Below, piece by piece: positions 5,946 through 6,057 of a DNA stretch of 6,057 bases (within the stretch, counting starts at the first letter, position 1; each line of letters starts with the position of its first letter). The stretch comes from JTS-RE94 sp041750795 (lineage in GTDB: Bacteria; Planctomycetota; Planctomycetia; Pirellulales; PALSA-1355), in contig JBGSYQ010000146.1 in NCBI GenBank assembly GCA_041750795.1, forward strand, positions 1 to 6,057. The letters run 5' to 3'. The position numbers and the translations under genes were made by a program. Under the pieces are notes generated by a model. It was not told where the DNA came from and did no database searches. It was given only the letters and a program-made list of their open reading frames with translations.

Positions 5946-5996
5946 ACTCCTTGCTAGCTAGTCTGCTAGCATCTCCGCGTGCGTAGTACAAGGAGT
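5946..5996 (+). promoter_or_regulatory. Structured leader that can sequester the transposase Shine-Dalgarno
   Basis: ACTCCTTG (5946-5953) is exactly complementary to CAAGGAGT (5989-5996), which contains the Shine-Dalgarno AAGGAG immediately before ATG 5997. Inside this 8-bp stem, CTAGC (5954-5958) can pair with GCTAG (5965-5969), so the two stems are compatible in one fold. Alternatively TGCTAGC (5952-5958) pairs with GCTAGCA (5965-5971) as a 7-bp hairpin. Closing the outer stem would hide the ribosome site. Many insertion sequences use such a structure to stop translation from transcripts entering from outside. The pairing is seen; the regulatory role is inferred. Confidence 0.5.
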
Positions 5997-6057
5997 ATGA
6001 AGACCAGCAAGTCACCGCGGCGGGTGTTGCAGTACGCTCATTTGATCGGTCAGCTCG
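5997..6057 (+). CDS. Probable transposase, N-terminal fragment (cut by window end)
   Basis: ATG 5997 opens a frame running off the right edge, giving 20 complete codons beginning MKTSKSPRRVLQYAHLIGQ. The R-R-V-L-x-Y-A start resembles the N-terminus of DDE transposases that I remember from planctomycetes, which continue with a stretch naming a TQPQLF-type motif; that part lies outside the window. A strong AAGGAG sits upstream but only one base separates it from the ATG, unusually close. GTG 5979 is an in-frame alternative start without its own Shine-Dalgarno. Repeats crowding the region to the left and the structured leader fit a mobile element. With 20 codons the family cannot be fixed, and a non-transposase gene remains possible. 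Confidence 0.5.
   Translation, partial: MKTSKSPRRVLQYAHLIGQL

Noticed and set aside
5588..5986. Plus-strand frame of 132 codons across the same region
   Set aside because: Its similar peptides (such as RGRNSFPA and KGTGFFSS) come from the direct DNA repeats, partly in different alignment, so this is repeat DNA and not a gene.
5572..6015. Minus-strand frame of 147 codons across the repeat region
   Set aside because: Built from the hairpins and the duplicated AAAAGGGG units; no domain and no conserved-looking start; overlaps the transposase leader.

Overview
The window is GC-rich bacterial DNA. Gene density, weak or absent Shine-Dalgarno sequences, several lineage-typical hypothetical proteins and intergenic hairpin repeats all suggest a planctomycete, probably of the Pirellulales type. 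That placement comes from recalled family resemblance, not from a database search. All supported genes lie on the + strand.

Layout: (1) the last 41 codons of an unidentified upstream gene; (2) a class II tRNA nucleotidyltransferase (CCA-adding enzyme), preceded by a perfect TATAAT box that overlaps the upstream stop codon; (3) a ~100-bp intergenic element made of four alternating copies of CACTGGTGGC and its complement; (4) a four-helix CopD-like membrane protein; (5) a hypothetical 226-residue helical protein with an internal duplication, followed 44 bp later by a 54-codon coiled-coil gene that is easily missed; (6) a large exported protein with a lectin-like N-terminal domain and a beta-propeller carrying four S-x-D-[GA]-x-x-W repeats; (7) about 500 bp with no credible gene but many hairpins and two copies of a ~65-bp repeat exactly 169 bp apart; (8) the first 20 codons of what is probably a transposase, with a strong Shine-Dalgarno that can pair with an upstream complement.

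The genes do not form one pathway. The CCA enzyme is housekeeping tRNA maturation. The CopD-like protein belongs to the inner membrane. The 226- and 54-residue proteins may share a transcript. The exported propeller protein looks like part of the extracellular or periplasmic carbohydrate repertoire typical of planctomycetes. The right end is a repeat-rich, mobile-element-associated zone.

I see no convincing previously undescribed multi-gene system. The items most worth a second look are the structured leader of the partial transposase, the two intergenic repeat systems, the duplicated helical motif in the unknown protein, and the propeller protein.
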